Below, piece after piece: positions 25,171 through 33,732 of a DNA stretch of 64,000 bases. Below the pieces are notes generated by a model that was given only the letters and a program-made list of their open reading frames with translations, made no database searches and was not told the DNA's origin. Position numbers and translations under genes: made by a program. Within the stretch, counting starts at the first letter, position 1. Each line of letters starts with the position of its first letter. The stretch spans positions 1-64,000 of the forward strand of contig NZ_JAIZEN010000014.1 of NCBI RefSeq assembly GCF_024189295.1. The letters are read 5' to 3'. This stretch comes from Halobacillus sp. A1 (GTDB lineage: Bacteria; Bacillota; Bacilli; Bacillales; Halobacillaceae).

Positions 25171-25202
25171 ATCTCGAATTCAAGTCTTCCTTTAACGGGG
25201 GC
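25171..25202 (+). repeat. cassette-boundary repeat 4
   Basis: ATCTCGAATTCAAGTCTT then CCTTTAACGGGGGC. Confidence 0.85.
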
Positions 25203-25373
25203 AATTCAGCAATAACAAACCATCTTTAGAGGGTATTTATTGTCTTTAGTCACAAGGCGTGCTTCCAGAGGGGGATTATGCCTTTTTAGTAAATACTGTT
25301 GAGTAAAGGGTGAGAATTTGAAATAATTGGAACTAATCATAGGCACGAGATTAATGATTAAGGGATGTGAAGT

Positions 25374-25883
25374 ATGAAGATTAGAAAGGCAACTGTAACA
25401 GATGCAGAGGGTGTGGCAAAAGTTCAGGTTGATAGCTGGCATTCAACATACAAGGACATAGTACCTGACGAGTACTTAAGAAAGATGACCTACGAAAGCC
25501 GGGGAAAAAAGTGGAAAGATTTAATCTCTATGCAGCCAGTTTATATAGCTGAAGACAATAAGGGAAAGATAATAGGCTTCTCTAACGGCGGGCCTGAAAG
25601 GACAGGAAAGTATCCTGAATTTGAAGGAGAACTTTATGCCATTTACATATTAAAAGATCATCAAAGAAAAGGTTTAGGAAAACAGCTATTAGAGCCAATA
25701 ATACAAGAACTAGAGGATCTAGGAATTTATTCAATGCTTGTTCTAGTCTTAGAAGACAATCATTCCCGTTTTTTCTATGAAAAAGTTGGAGCTGAAAAAG
25801 TGGATATTATTGAGATTGAAGTCTCTGGGAAAAGACTAAATGAAGTTGTTTATGGATGGAAAGACATTCGGAAGATCCAATAG
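25374..25883 (+). CDS. GNAT acetyltransferase, cassette gene
   Basis: Acetyl-CoA-dependent N-acetyltransferase of 169 residues. The CoA-binding segment is AIYILKDHQRKGLGKQLLE (about 91-109, with the Q/R-x-x-G-x-G loop), followed by LVLEDNHSRFFYEKVGAEK. RBS AAGGGATGTGAAGT. GNAT genes are also common integron passengers. Substrate unknown. Confidence 0.85.
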   Translation: MKIRKATVTDAEGVAKVQVDSWHSTYKDIVPDEYLRKMTYESRGKKWKDLISMQPVYIAEDNKGKIIGFSNGGPERTGKYPEFEGELYAIYILKDHQRKGLGKQLLEPIIQELEDLGIYSMLVLVLEDNHSRFFYEKVGAEKVDIIEIEVSGKRLNEVVYGWKDIRKIQ

Positions 25884-25896
25884 CTGATTTAACTTT

Positions 25897-25928
25897 ATCT
25901 TGAAATCGAGTCTTCCACAATAGGGAGC
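25897..25928 (+). repeat. cassette-boundary repeat 5
   Basis: ATCTTGAAATCGAGTCTT then CCACAATAGGGAGC. Confidence 0.85.
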
Positions 25929-25994
25929 GTTAGTTGAACAATAGGTTTTGCGTGGCTACCGTTGTTGAATACATACAATAAAGGGGGAGTACTG

Positions 25995-26222
25995 ATAAAA
26001 ATAATTAGAATTGTATCAGCCATTATTGCATTTTCCTTAATAATTTTTAGTTTGATAACAGATAACATTCAAATCCTTTATTTTACGCAGTTGTTCATTG
26101 GGACAATTCTTTTAATTTACAGCTTTTCAGAGTTCCAAAGTAACCGGAAAACCCAGGCAGCTGTATTATTATTTCTATCTGGATTAATTCTATTGACAGG
26201 GATATTATCTCTTTCAAGTTGA
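25995..26222 (+). pseudogene. second copy of the 75-residue cassette gene, start codon lost
   Basis: The sequence is the same as 22653-22880 except that the ATG is ATA at 25995. The ribosome site AAAGGGGGAGTACTG is unchanged. Only an upstream TTG (25962) could start the frame. Probably inactive. Confidence 0.65.
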
Positions 26223-26284
26223 TAAAAAATGAGCATCTTCCTAATTCAAGTAGCTGGTGTGTAAATTTTTAAATTACATAAAAT

Positions 26285-26316
26285 ATCTTGAAAGCAAGTC
26301 TTTCGTTAAATGGGGC
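26285..26316 (+). repeat. cassette-boundary repeat 6, group II intron target
   Basis: ATCTTGAAAGCAAGTCTT then TCGTTAAATGGGGC; the intron begins at the next base. Confidence 0.85.
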
Positions 26317-28960
26317 GCGCGACAAGTTCTGCTATAAGCGCTTTTCAGCGCGAAAAAGCAGGGAATTTATTGGCTTAAATTTCAACTATACAATGAAGGA
26401 TGGGAATGAAGGAACCAGGTTTCTGGAAACCATCCCGTTAATACTCCTGCATGCGTTGAGACGGACAGGTCTCTTGGTATGAAGCACAGGTGAAGGCGGC
26501 AGAACAAAGGCTAAAGCCATTTGCAAAGAAAAGGTATGCCTGAGGATATGCCGGACGGCTAAAACTTAGTTAAGGTGAGAATCGTTCTTTGAGATAGGAA
26601 CTGACGAACTTCCGAAGGTAAGGGTCTAAAGATACGAACGTAAGGAAACTTATGTGGTCATCTAACGATGACGTGAGTGGTGTGGAGTAAAACTGCCCCA
26701 TCTGAAAGACGCTATACCGAACCAAGGCGGTATCCAGCTCACAGGCTTACAGGAAGCACCTAATTCTAGTATTGATAGCTACGTTGTATGGTACTTGGAA
26801 AGCAAGGAACGTTGGATCAAGGGCTGTCACCCGAAACGGTTGCTATAAAGATATACTGAAAAGCATTTATCCTTGTGAGGGTAGGGGAATGACTGATGAA
26901 ACTTCTGTAATAGAAGTGGAGGAATAGCCCCAAGTCTAGAGTATGAAACGATTATTTTCCTAACGTGAATGGCGCCGATCGGGTAGGAACGTGGGAACAT
27001 CGCTCCAAAGGAGGGATGCCACAGTGTCAACGCTGCGAAACTGGGACTATTATAATATGACGGAGACCTTTTCGCATCTTCATGAAAAAGCGAGTCAGGG
27101 AAATACGTTCTCTCATCTATATGAAACCATCATATCTAGAGAAAACATCCTGCTCGCCTTTCGCATGATCAAAACTAATAAAGGATCTAAAACACCAGGC
27201 ACCGATGGGAAAACTATCGATGACATGAAAAAGCTCTCCGAAAATGATCTTGTAAACGAAGTCCGAACGAAACTTAGAAACTATTGCCCGAAGAAAGTTC
27301 GCAGAGAATGGATTGAAAAAGACAACGGAAAATGGAGACCCCTTGGGATTCCATGCATATTGGATCGAGTGATCCAACAATGCTTTAAACAAGTTCTCGA
27401 ACCGATTGTAGAATCTCAATTCTTCAAACATAGCTACGGTTTCAGACCCCTACGGTCTGCTCATCATGCTATGGCAAGAATACAATCTTTGATTAATCGC
27501 GGTCAACTTCATTACGTCGTTGATGTAGATATTAAGAGTTTCTTTGATAACGTAAATCACCGTCTATTAAAGAGGCAACTCTGGAACATCGGTATTCAAG
27601 ACCGTAAGGTACTCGCTTGTATTTCTAAAATGATCAAGTCAGAAATTGATGGAGAAGGAGTGCCCGATAAGGGTTCGCCACAAGGTGGAATTTTATCCCC
27701 TCTTCTTTCTAATGTCGTCTTAAATGATCTAGACCAATGGGTTGCCGACCAGTGGGAAGTATTTCCCCTGACGAAAGCCTACAGTTCAGATGATGCCAGA
27801 AGGCGAGCGAGAAAACAAACGAATTTGAAACAAGGATATCTGGTCAGGTATGCTGATGATTTTAAAATTCTTTGTCGGGATGGAAAGACAGCGCAAAGGT
27901 GGTACCATGCGATACGTCTGTACCTTAAAGAGCGTTTGAAACTGGACATCTCACCGGAGAAATCTCAAATTGTAAACTTAAGAAAACGAGAATCTGAGTT
28001 CTTAGGGTTCACCATTCGTGCGAATAAAAAGGGTAAGAAACGAGTGGCTCATACTGGGGTCATTTCTTCTAAAAGAAAGAAAATGAAGCAGGAAGCGAAA
28101 AAGCTCATTCGGAGAATGAAAAGTTCACCTTCTGCTGAGAATATTCATCGTTACAATAGTTTTGTTCTGGGACTTCACCAATACTTTAAGCGAGCGACTC
28201 ATGTAAATCTGGTGTTCTCACGTCTTGCTTACGATCTTAAACCATTTTTAGTGAACCGCCTTCGACCGGTTGGAACGCTAAAACATCCTTTTCAGCCACC
28301 GCCTTTTTATAAGAGAACCTTTAGTTTAGGAACGAAAACGATCTATATCAATGGTACGTATCTATTTCCCATCGGAAATGTGAAAACATTTCATGCGATG
28401 AGTTTCAGTTCAAAACTTTCGCTTTACACAAAGACAGGCAGAGAACAGATACACAAAAGTCTTCGCCCGGATATCCAGAAAGAAATCGGTCACTTAATGA
28501 AGTCTTCGTTACCGAATCGAAGTGTCGAATACCTGGATAATCGAATTAGTCGGTATAGTATGAAAATGGGGAAATGCGAAATTACAGGCGAATATCTTCA
28601 CGCTTCAGATGTTCACTGTCACCACTATGTACCAAAGAATCTCGGAGGAAGCGATCAATTTAAAAACCTGCGTATTCTTCATAAGGATATTCATCGACTG
28701 ATTCATGTAAAAGATATAGAGAAGATAAAGGTTTATCTTAAACAATTACCACAGAATCGATTGATCTTAGATAAGATCAATCAATACCGAAAGGTATGTG
28801 GGGTGGAAGGGATCGAAGCATCTAGTCTCGAAGAGTAACATAGGAACTTATAATTTAGTACATACCTTTAGATGGAACGCCGGATGCTGGGAAACTAGCA
28901 CGTTCGGTGTGGAGCAGGGGAAAAGCCGGAGATAACCTCAAACGCTTACCTATTGCTAAC
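26317..28960 (+). ncRNA. group II intron with internal reverse-transcriptase gene
   Basis: 5' end GCGCGACAAG resembles the GUGYG consensus. Near the 3' end, GAACGCCGGATGCTGG-GAAA-CTAGCACGTTCGG at about 28873-28907 has the form of domain V, and the intron ends about 28960 (...TTGCTAAC). Removing it joins GGGGC to GATTGC, restoring the normal cassette edge GGGGCGATTG. The 700-nt 5' ribozyme part (26317-27023) is non-coding; the maturase is in domain IV. Ends are assigned by eye. Confidence 0.8.
27024..28838 (+). CDS. ltrA: group II intron reverse transcriptase/maturase with HNH domain
   Basis: Promotes splicing and mobility of the intron. From the GTG at 27024 (after AAAGGAGGGATGCCACA) the protein has 604 residues. 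The RT domain carries RYADDFKIL in the active site (YADD) and SPQGGILSPLLSN. A maturase X region (about 380-460) follows, and a C-terminal HNH nuclease (CEITG...HHYVPKNLGGSD...LRILHKDIH). The HNH domain argues against the IIC class, which lacks it. Confidence 0.93.
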   Translation: MSTLRNWDYYNMTETFSHLHEKASQGNTFSHLYETIISRENILLAFRMIKTNKGSKTPGTDGKTIDDMKKLSENDLVNEVRTKLRNYCPKKVRREWIEKDNGKWRPLGIPCILDRVIQQCFKQVLEPIVESQFFKHSYGFRPLRSAHHAMARIQSLINRGQLHYVVDVDIKSFFDNVNHRLLKRQLWNIGIQDRKVLACISKMIKSEIDGEGVPDKGSPQGGILSPLLSNVVLNDLDQWVADQWEVFPLTKAYSSDDARRRARKQTNLKQGYLVRYADDFKILCRDGKTAQRWYHAIRLYLKERLKLDISPEKSQIVNLRKRESEFLGFTIRANKKGKKRVAHTGVISSKRKKMKQEAKKLIRRMKSSPSAENIHRYNSFVLGLHQYFKRATHVNLVFSRLAYDLKPFLVNRLRPVGTLKHPFQPPPFYKRTFSLGTKTIYINGTYLFPIGNVKTFHAMSFSSKLSLYTKTGREQIHKSLRPDIQKEIGHLMKSSLPNRSVEYLDNRISRYSMKMGKCEITGEYLHASDVHCHHYVPKNLGGSDQFKNLRILHKDIHRLIHVKDIEKIKVYLKQLPQNRLILDKINQYRKVCGVEGIEASSLEE

Positions 28961-29009
28961 GATTGCTCGGTAGAGAATTCATCACCTCTTACTCTAAATA
29001 TAGCAAATA

Positions 29010-29291
29010 TTAAAAGATAAAAAGTATAAGATTATAATGGATACCTAAGTCAAAGAGACCAGCGAACAAAAACATCACGGTTGCCCCAATACACGTCCAT
29101 ATCATAAAAGTGGCGTGTTCGTGATCGTTTCTTTTAAACTCAAAAGCAAGAGAAAAATGCGTCGCGGCTAATGCTAGGAAAAAATACCCTGGCGGTATAG
29201 TATCTATACCAAAAAATGATAAAATTCCAGGAATAAGTAGTAAGATGCTTATTCCAATTAAAACTTTCGTAGTTTTAGTTAATTGTGTGAT
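29010..29291 (-). CDS. 93-codon membrane protein on the minus strand, no standard start
   Basis: Minus strand: an open frame ITQLTKTTKVLIGISILLL...LILFIF with four hydrophobic stretches. AAAGGGG lies 8 nt before an ATC codon (29291) where an ATG would be expected, so the start has mutated or is atypical. It is the only cassette gene in the array pointing against the others. Function unknown. Confidence 0.5.
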   Translation of the reverse strand: MTQLTKTTKVLIGISILLLIPGILSFFGIDTIPPGYFFLALAATHFSLAFEFKRNDHEHATFMIWTCIGATVMFLFAGLFDLGIHYNLILFIF

Positions 29292-29374
29292 ATAAGCAAC
29301 CCCTTTCTTATTATCTTTTATGTTATCAAGAATAAGGATGAATTGGAAAATTAAACATAATAAAAGGTGAAATT

Positions 29375-29406
29375 ATCTTGAATTCAAGTCTTACATAATC
29401 TGGGGC
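29375..29406 (+). repeat. cassette-boundary repeat 7
   Basis: ATCTTGAATTCAAGTCTT then ACATAATCTGGGGC. Confidence 0.85.
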
Positions 29407-29497
29407 GATTCACGAAGATTGGATTGCCTTCTTCCTGTTTTAATTTTTGGAATTGTGTGATAAAATTTTCGCTTACAAGTTCTAGGAGGGGTTTTAG

Positions 29498-29836
29498 ATG
29501 ATAAATTATAATAACCGCCATTTTGTTTCCATAGAGAACACAGAAAGTGGTGAAGTTTCTTCCAAAACATATTTTGACTATTATCAAGAAGGGAATATTC
29601 TTTATGCTGATTATTCTGGTGGAGAGATAGTCAAAGGGAAATTAGTAGGTATTGTACATAAAGATGACACTTTAGAATTTCGATATAATCATGTGAACAC
29701 TTCAAATGAAATCAGAGGAGGAAAGTGCAAATCCATTCCTCATATAAACTCTCAAGGGAAAATCGAACTGCATGAAGAGTGGCAATGGCTTGATAAGGAT
29801 CAAACTGAAGGGAAATCCATCGTTAAGGAAGTATAA
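29498..29836 (+). CDS. 112-residue cytoplasmic protein, cassette gene
   Basis: [20 protein letters not shown]...KSIVKEV, a small beta-rich soluble protein (motifs [16 protein letters not shown] and [13 protein letters not shown]). I recall this as a family often mislabelled N-acetylglutamate synthase; I can assign no activity. ATG after TAGGAGGGGTTTTAG. The C-terminal 28 residues recur as a stray fragment at 58712-58798. Confidence 0.72.
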   Translation: MINYNNRHFVSIENTESGEVSSKTYFDYYQEGNILYADYSGGEIVKGKLVGIVHKDDTLEFRYNHVNTSNEIRGGKCKSIPHINSQGKIELHEEWQWLDKDQTEGKSIVKEV

Positions 29837-29887
29837 AGCGATCCTTATTAATTAGTGTAATAAAATCATGTGATTTATATATAAATT

Positions 29888-29919
29888 ATCTCGAATTCAA
29901 GTCTTACGGAATTGGGGAC
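29888..29919 (+). repeat. cassette-boundary repeat 8
   Basis: ATCTCGAATTCAAGTCTT then ACGGAATTGGGGAC. Confidence 0.85.
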
Positions 29920-29990
29920 AAATCCAAAACAAATGACTTTAAGATGAATACTAAATTATTTGACGTTAATCTAAGAAATGGTGGGTCTAC

Positions 29991-30149
29991 ATGAGAAATT
30001 TGCACAAGCAGTGGGTAAGAAGTTTACTTTTAATAATCGTTCTATCTTTTCTGTTGATTTGGGATAAGACGCTCCTATTTATACTAGGGTTATTGATATT
30101 GCTCCTAATAGAGGTATTTGTATATAAAGATAAAAAGAACTCTAATTAG
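29991..30149 (+). CDS. 52-residue membrane protein, cassette gene
   Basis: MRNLHKQWVRSLLLIIVL... with two closely spaced helices (about 10-24, 27-44) and a basic tail YKDKKNSN. GGTGGG lies 5-6 nt before the ATG. Unknown function. Confidence 0.55.
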   Translation: MRNLHKQWVRSLLLIIVLSFLLIWDKTLLFILGLLILLLIEVFVYKDKKNSN

Positions 30150-30266
30150 TTAAATAAATATTGGATCGGCTACAGTTAGTTCGGAGAGATAAGGCCATAT
30201 TGACTTAATTAAATATTAAAGTCGAGAAGCTATATTCATGACCAAACGAAATGGCAGCTCCAACAT

Positions 30267-30298
30267 ATCTTGAAATCAAGTCTTATAGAAACGGGGGC
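30267..30298 (+). repeat. cassette-boundary repeat 9
   Basis: ATCTTGAAATCAAGTCTT then ATAGAAACGGGGGC. Last clear copy of the array. Confidence 0.85.
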
Positions 30299-30424
30299 AA
30301 ATCTTGAACAATGTTTGGGAACAAAGTTCATACTAAATAATCATTATATAAGCAAGCACTGTTCATTGAGCGGTACCTGCTTATATATTATTATTTGTGA
30401 AGCTAATGTCGAGAGGAGTCGTTA

Positions 30425-30664
30425 ATGATTTTAAACAAGAGCAATTTGTTACTTGCTATTAGTTATCTATTTATAATTAATGAAATACTTAAACAAGTAG
30501 TTGGAGAAAACGACTACTTACAATGGTCTGTCCATACCTTGTTAGGCTTTTTAATAATAATGGGAATTTTAGTCTTCAGTAAACAAAAAGAAAAGAAGAA
30601 TCAAGTAATTGCTATAATAGGTCTTGCTATATTAGCCATAGCCAATGTATTTCTTTTTGCTTAA
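30425..30664 (+). CDS. 79-residue membrane protein, end of array
   Basis: MILNKSNLLLAISYLFI... with three helices (about 5-20, 32-50, 58-77). ATG after GAGAGGAGTCGTTA. It lies after the ninth repeat and has no closing repeat, so it may be the last cassette or chromosomal. Unknown function. Confidence 0.65.
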   Translation: MILNKSNLLLAISYLFIINEILKQVVGENDYLQWSVHTLLGFLIIMGILVFSKQKEKKNQVIAIIGLAILAIANVFLFA

Positions 30665-30776
30665 AGCTTTAGCCCAGATCATTCCATAAAGGAAGAGCAG
30701 TTTTTTGTTTAGTCTCATAAATTTGTAAATTAAAGTAACTGGGACTTTACTTTAACAAACTTCATGAACAAAAAGA

Positions 30777-30828
30777 CCATCAATATACATCAATTATATA
30801 CATTTGTGATATATTGATGGTTTTTTTC
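30777..30828 (+). terminator. strong rho-independent terminator
   Basis: ACCATCAATATA and TATATTGATGGT form a 12-bp stem followed by TTTTTTT; A-rich upstream, so it could act in both directions. It separates the array from the siderophore operon. Confidence 0.8.
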
Positions 30829-30976
30829 AATACGAAAAACATACTGCCATTTCATACATGAATTAAATGTAAAATACATATTCCCTCTTACGATCCGTAA
30901 TTCCTCCAACCGACCAGTTCCTGCCGTAAAATTTTTTCTGATAATTGGTTGCAACTTTTCTCCTATTTGTATATAA

Positions 30977-30991
30977 TGAGAACCGTTATCA
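30977..30991. promoter_or_regulatory. weak Fur-like box
   Basis: TGAGAACCGTTATCA agrees with TGATAATNATTATCA at about 12 of 15 positions, 110 bp upstream of the nitroreductase start. Confidence 0.45.
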
Positions 30992-31050
30992 GTTATGCTA
31001 TAAAATAAAGATATCCTCGAGCCGGGGTTATTTTTTTTATTATTTTTGAT

Positions 31051-31065
31051 TGAAAATGATTATCA
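31051..31065. promoter_or_regulatory. Fur box of the siderophore operon
   Basis: TGAAAATGATTATCA matches the 7-1-7 Bacillus Fur box TGATAATNATTATCA at all but one position. It lies 22 bp before the first start codon. Iron repression of the four-gene operon is expected. Confidence 0.8.
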
Positions 31066-31086
31066 TTACTAAATAGGGGTGAGTAC

Positions 31087-31671
31087 ATGCTGAAAGTGGA
31101 AGAAAGTCAATTAGTTGAAACGGTGAAGGGTCGACGTTCTATCAAGAAGTTTCAAAGCACTTCGGTGGATAAACAGCTTGTCGTTGATTTATTAAACGAT
31201 GCGGTTTGGGCTCCGAATCATGGGGTCAGGGAGCCTTGGCGTTTCATGTTATTCACGGGTGAAGGGAAAGAGACAATCGTTGATGCACTGCAGAATGAGT
31301 GTGAGCGCGGCAAGTTGTCGACGAAGAATCCTGACAAGCTGATTGAGAGGTACCGCCATATCCCTGCTCACTTAGTGGTTGTGATGGAAGAGAGTGAGAA
31401 AAAGAAAATATGGGAGGAAGATTTTGCAGCAACAAGCGCATTGATCCAAAACCTGCAGCTGCTTGGCTGGGAGCAAGGGCTCGGAATGATCTGGAAGACC
31501 AACCAGTACATAAATTCCGGCTCGTTTTGTGAGGATATCGGGGTTCAAGAAGATGAAAAAATCGTAGGGATCATCCACATGGGCTATCCTGAAGAGATTC
31601 CAGAAGCTAAAGAAAGAAAGAAAGCAGAAGATAAACTAACATTCGTTAACAAAAAGGAGAGTTTAACATGA
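31087..31671 (+). CDS. nitroreductase-family flavoprotein (YfhC-like)
   Basis: FMN-dependent oxidoreductase of 194 residues. The N-terminal VKGRRSIKKFQ is the FMN-phosphate binding start of the family, followed by APNHGVREPWRF. First gene of a Fur-controlled operon; its stop overlaps the binding-protein start (ATGA). In B. subtilis a nitroreductase gene (yfhC) is linked to the YfiZ-YfhA permeases. A role in iron release from the siderophore is an inference. Confidence 0.8.
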   Translation: MLKVEESQLVETVKGRRSIKKFQSTSVDKQLVVDLLNDAVWAPNHGVREPWRFMLFTGEGKETIVDALQNECERGKLSTKNPDKLIERYRHIPAHLVVVMEESEKKKIWEEDFAATSALIQNLQLLGWEQGLGMIWKTNQYINSGSFCEDIGVQEDEKIVGIIHMGYPEEIPEAKERKKAEDKLTFVNKKESLT

Positions 31672-32642
31672 TGAAAAATAAATGGGGAGTCGGAAGTCTG
31701 CTCTTCGTATCACTCGTATTATCGGCGTGCGGGAGTTCTTCCGATGAAACTTCAGGCGAAACAGACGATCAATCAGGTGAATCAGAAACTCGTGAAGTCG
31801 AGCATGCGATGGGTACGGCAGAAATTGAAGGGGAGCCGGAGCGTGTGGTTTCGCTGTTTCAGGGAGCTAATGATGCTGCCGTAGCTTTAGATGTTGAGCC
31901 TGTTGCTATTGTAGAGTCGTGGGTGGAGCAGCCTGTTTATAAATATTTGCGGGATGATCTTGAGGATGTGGATCAAGTTGGGGAGGAAACACAGCCTAAC
32001 TTAGAAGAAGTCGCTAAGCAGGAGCCTGATGTTATTTTTGCCAACAAAGACCGGCACGAGGATATTTATGATGAACTTTCTCAAATTGCTCCAACGGTCA
32101 TGATCGATGAAATCTATGGATGGAAGGACACGGTTGATCTCATGGGACAGTCGCTTGATAAAGAAGAAGAGTCGGATGAGCTGCTAACGGAATGGGATGA
32201 GAGAGTAGAAGACTTCAAATCTCAAATGGAAGCTGAAGGGCATTTTCCTGTCGAAGCGGCCATTACGAATTTCCGTGCGGACCATGCGAGAATTTTCTAC
32301 ACAGGCTTTGGCGGTGGAATTCTAAATGAACTTGGATTTGATCGTCCGGATAATCACAAAGAAGATACGTGGGGCGTAAAGCTGACGTCTAAAGAAAGTA
32401 TTCCTGAAATGAATGCGGATGTTATCTTCAACTTTAATTCTGGAACGGAAAAAGACGAAATTCAGCAGACGTATGAAGATTGGACAGGACATCCTCTATG
32501 GCAGGAACTTGATGCGGTTCAGAATGACAATGTGCACAACGTCGATGAAGTGACGTGGAACAGTGCGGGCGGCTATTTAGCTGCGAACCATATGCTGGAC
32601 GACTTGTACGAGATTTACGATTTAGAAGAAAATAACGACTAG
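31668..32642 (+). CDS. yfiY: iron-siderophore-binding lipoprotein (YfiY-like)
   Basis: Extracellular substrate-binding protein of the FecB/FhuD class anchored by a lipid: lipobox LVLSACG (Cys about residue 21), an acidic linker, then a two-lobed domain (PERVVSLFQGANDAAVALDV...GGYLAANHMLDDLYEIY). 324 residues. In YfiY the ligands are schizokinen and arthrobactin; specificity here is inferred from operon similarity only. The ATG pair follows AAAAAGGAGAGTTTAAC. Confidence 0.85.
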   Translation: MMKNKWGVGSLLFVSLVLSACGSSSDETSGETDDQSGESETREVEHAMGTAEIEGEPERVVSLFQGANDAAVALDVEPVAIVESWVEQPVYKYLRDDLEDVDQVGEETQPNLEEVAKQEPDVIFANKDRHEDIYDELSQIAPTVMIDEIYGWKDTVDLMGQSLDKEEESDELLTEWDERVEDFKSQMEAEGHFPVEAAITNFRADHARIFYTGFGGGILNELGFDRPDNHKEDTWGVKLTSKESIPEMNADVIFNFNSGTEKDEIQQTYEDWTGHPLWQELDAVQNDNVHNVDEVTWNSAGGYLAANHMLDDLYEIYDLEENND

Positions 32643-32693
32643 AAGGAGGGGGGAATCTCCCTTTTTCTGTCTGTCAAAGGATAACGGCTGATT

Positions 32694-33707
32694 ATGTCTT
32701 ATTTACTAAAAACAAACCTATCCAAAATCATAGGGGCTGCCATCGCCGTACTTCTCTTCCTTTCTGCCTTTCTATCAAGCTTATATTTTGGCCAGACAGC
32801 GATTGTAGTGGACGATATCGTGCAGGCATTTACTAGTTTTAACTCTTCTTCTACTAACCATATTGTTATTTTAGAAGAACGGCTGCCACGGGCGGTGTTA
32901 GGCAGTGTGATTGGGGCATGTCTTGCTATCGCGGGAGCGTTGATGCAGGCGTTAACCGGCAATCCTCTTGCTTCTCCGAGCATCTTCGGAATCAATGCGG
33001 GAGCCCTGTTTTTCGTCGTGTTATCGATTACCTTGTTTTCTTTTACTTCGCTCGTTCACATTATGTGGATGGCGCTGTTAGGTGCAACTGCGGCAGGGGT
33101 CATCGTATTTATGCTGGGTTCGCTTGGCAGGGAAGGCATGACCCCTATAAAAGTGGTGTTAGCTGGAGCGGCGATCAGTGCTTTGTTTTCATCGATGACG
33201 CAGGCGATGCTTGTGTTAGATGAGAACGGTCTGCAGCAGGTCCTGTTCTGGCTGACGGGTTCCATCAGCGGCCGCTCGCTCGACATGCTTTATCCGATCC
33301 TCCCTTTTATCGTCGTAGCTGTCGGTGTGTCGATGTTTATGGGGAATGCGTTAAATGTGTTTGCGACGGGAGAAGATGTGGCGAAAAACCTTGGACAGAA
33401 AACGACTCTTTTAAAAATTGCGATTGGAGTCATCGTCATTATTCTTGCCGGGAGCTCTGTATCCATCGCGGGTGCCATCGGCTTTATCGGGTTAGTCGTT
33501 CCGCACATCACAAGGGGGATTTTCGGTCCGGATCACCGCTGGTTGATTCCTTTATGTGCCGTGCTCGGTGCCTCCTTGCTCGTCAGTGCGGACGTAGTAG
33601 CGAGATTGCTGATTATGCCCGAGGAAATACCTGTTGGGATTATGACAGCATTGATTGGAACACCGTTTTTTATTTATATTGCACGCTATGGTTTAACGAA
33701 AAGGTGA
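32694..33707 (+). CDS. yfiZ: siderophore ABC permease (YfiZ-like)
   Basis: FecCD-family permease, 337 residues with 9-10 helices. Marks are ERLPRAVLGSVIGACLAIAG...GNPLASPSIFG near residue 75 and GAIGFIGLVVPHITR near 260, which contacts the ATPase. It pairs with the next gene. The ribosome site before ATG is weak (AAAGGATAACGG). Confidence 0.88.
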   Translation: MSYLLKTNLSKIIGAAIAVLLFLSAFLSSLYFGQTAIVVDDIVQAFTSFNSSSTNHIVILEERLPRAVLGSVIGACLAIAGALMQALTGNPLASPSIFGINAGALFFVVLSITLFSFTSLVHIMWMALLGATAAGVIVFMLGSLGREGMTPIKVVLAGAAISALFSSMTQAMLVLDENGLQQVLFWLTGSISGRSLDMLYPILPFIVVAVGVSMFMGNALNVFATGEDVAKNLGQKTTLLKIAIGVIVIILAGSSVSIAGAIGFIGLVVPHITRGIFGPDHRWLIPLCAVLGASLLVSADVVARLLIMPEEIPVGIMTALIGTPFFIYIARYGLTKR

Positions 33708-33732
33708 GGGCTGTTGAGGAGGGAGTTTCAGT

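Larger units (their letters stand above)
21843..30298 (+). other. integron-like cassette array bounded by nine 32-bp repeats
   Basis: Cassettes, taken as starting just after GGGGC and ending with the next repeat: 21901-22586, 22587-22974, 22975-24843, 24844-25202, 25203-25928, 25929-26316, then (after the intron 26317-28960) 28961-29406, 29407-29919 and 29920-30298, plus a trailing gene at 30425. The repeats are all 32 bp and all on the plus strand. Most cassettes hold one small gene, usually promoter-poor and for a membrane protein. The TIR pair occupies the largest one. Confidence 0.75.

Noticed and set aside
26317-28960. Group IIC-attC intron
   Set aside because: The reverse transcriptase carries a C-terminal HNH domain, which class IIC lacks, although the target preference looks similar.
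22555-30298. CRISPR array
   Set aside because: The repeats are 32 bp and partly palindromic, but the spacing is hundreds of bases, the intervals contain genes, and no cas genes are present.
21843-30298. Classical integron with attC sites and intI
   Set aside because: The 32-bp repeats lack the R-box core GTTRRRY and attC architecture, and no integron integrase is in the window; hence integron-like only.
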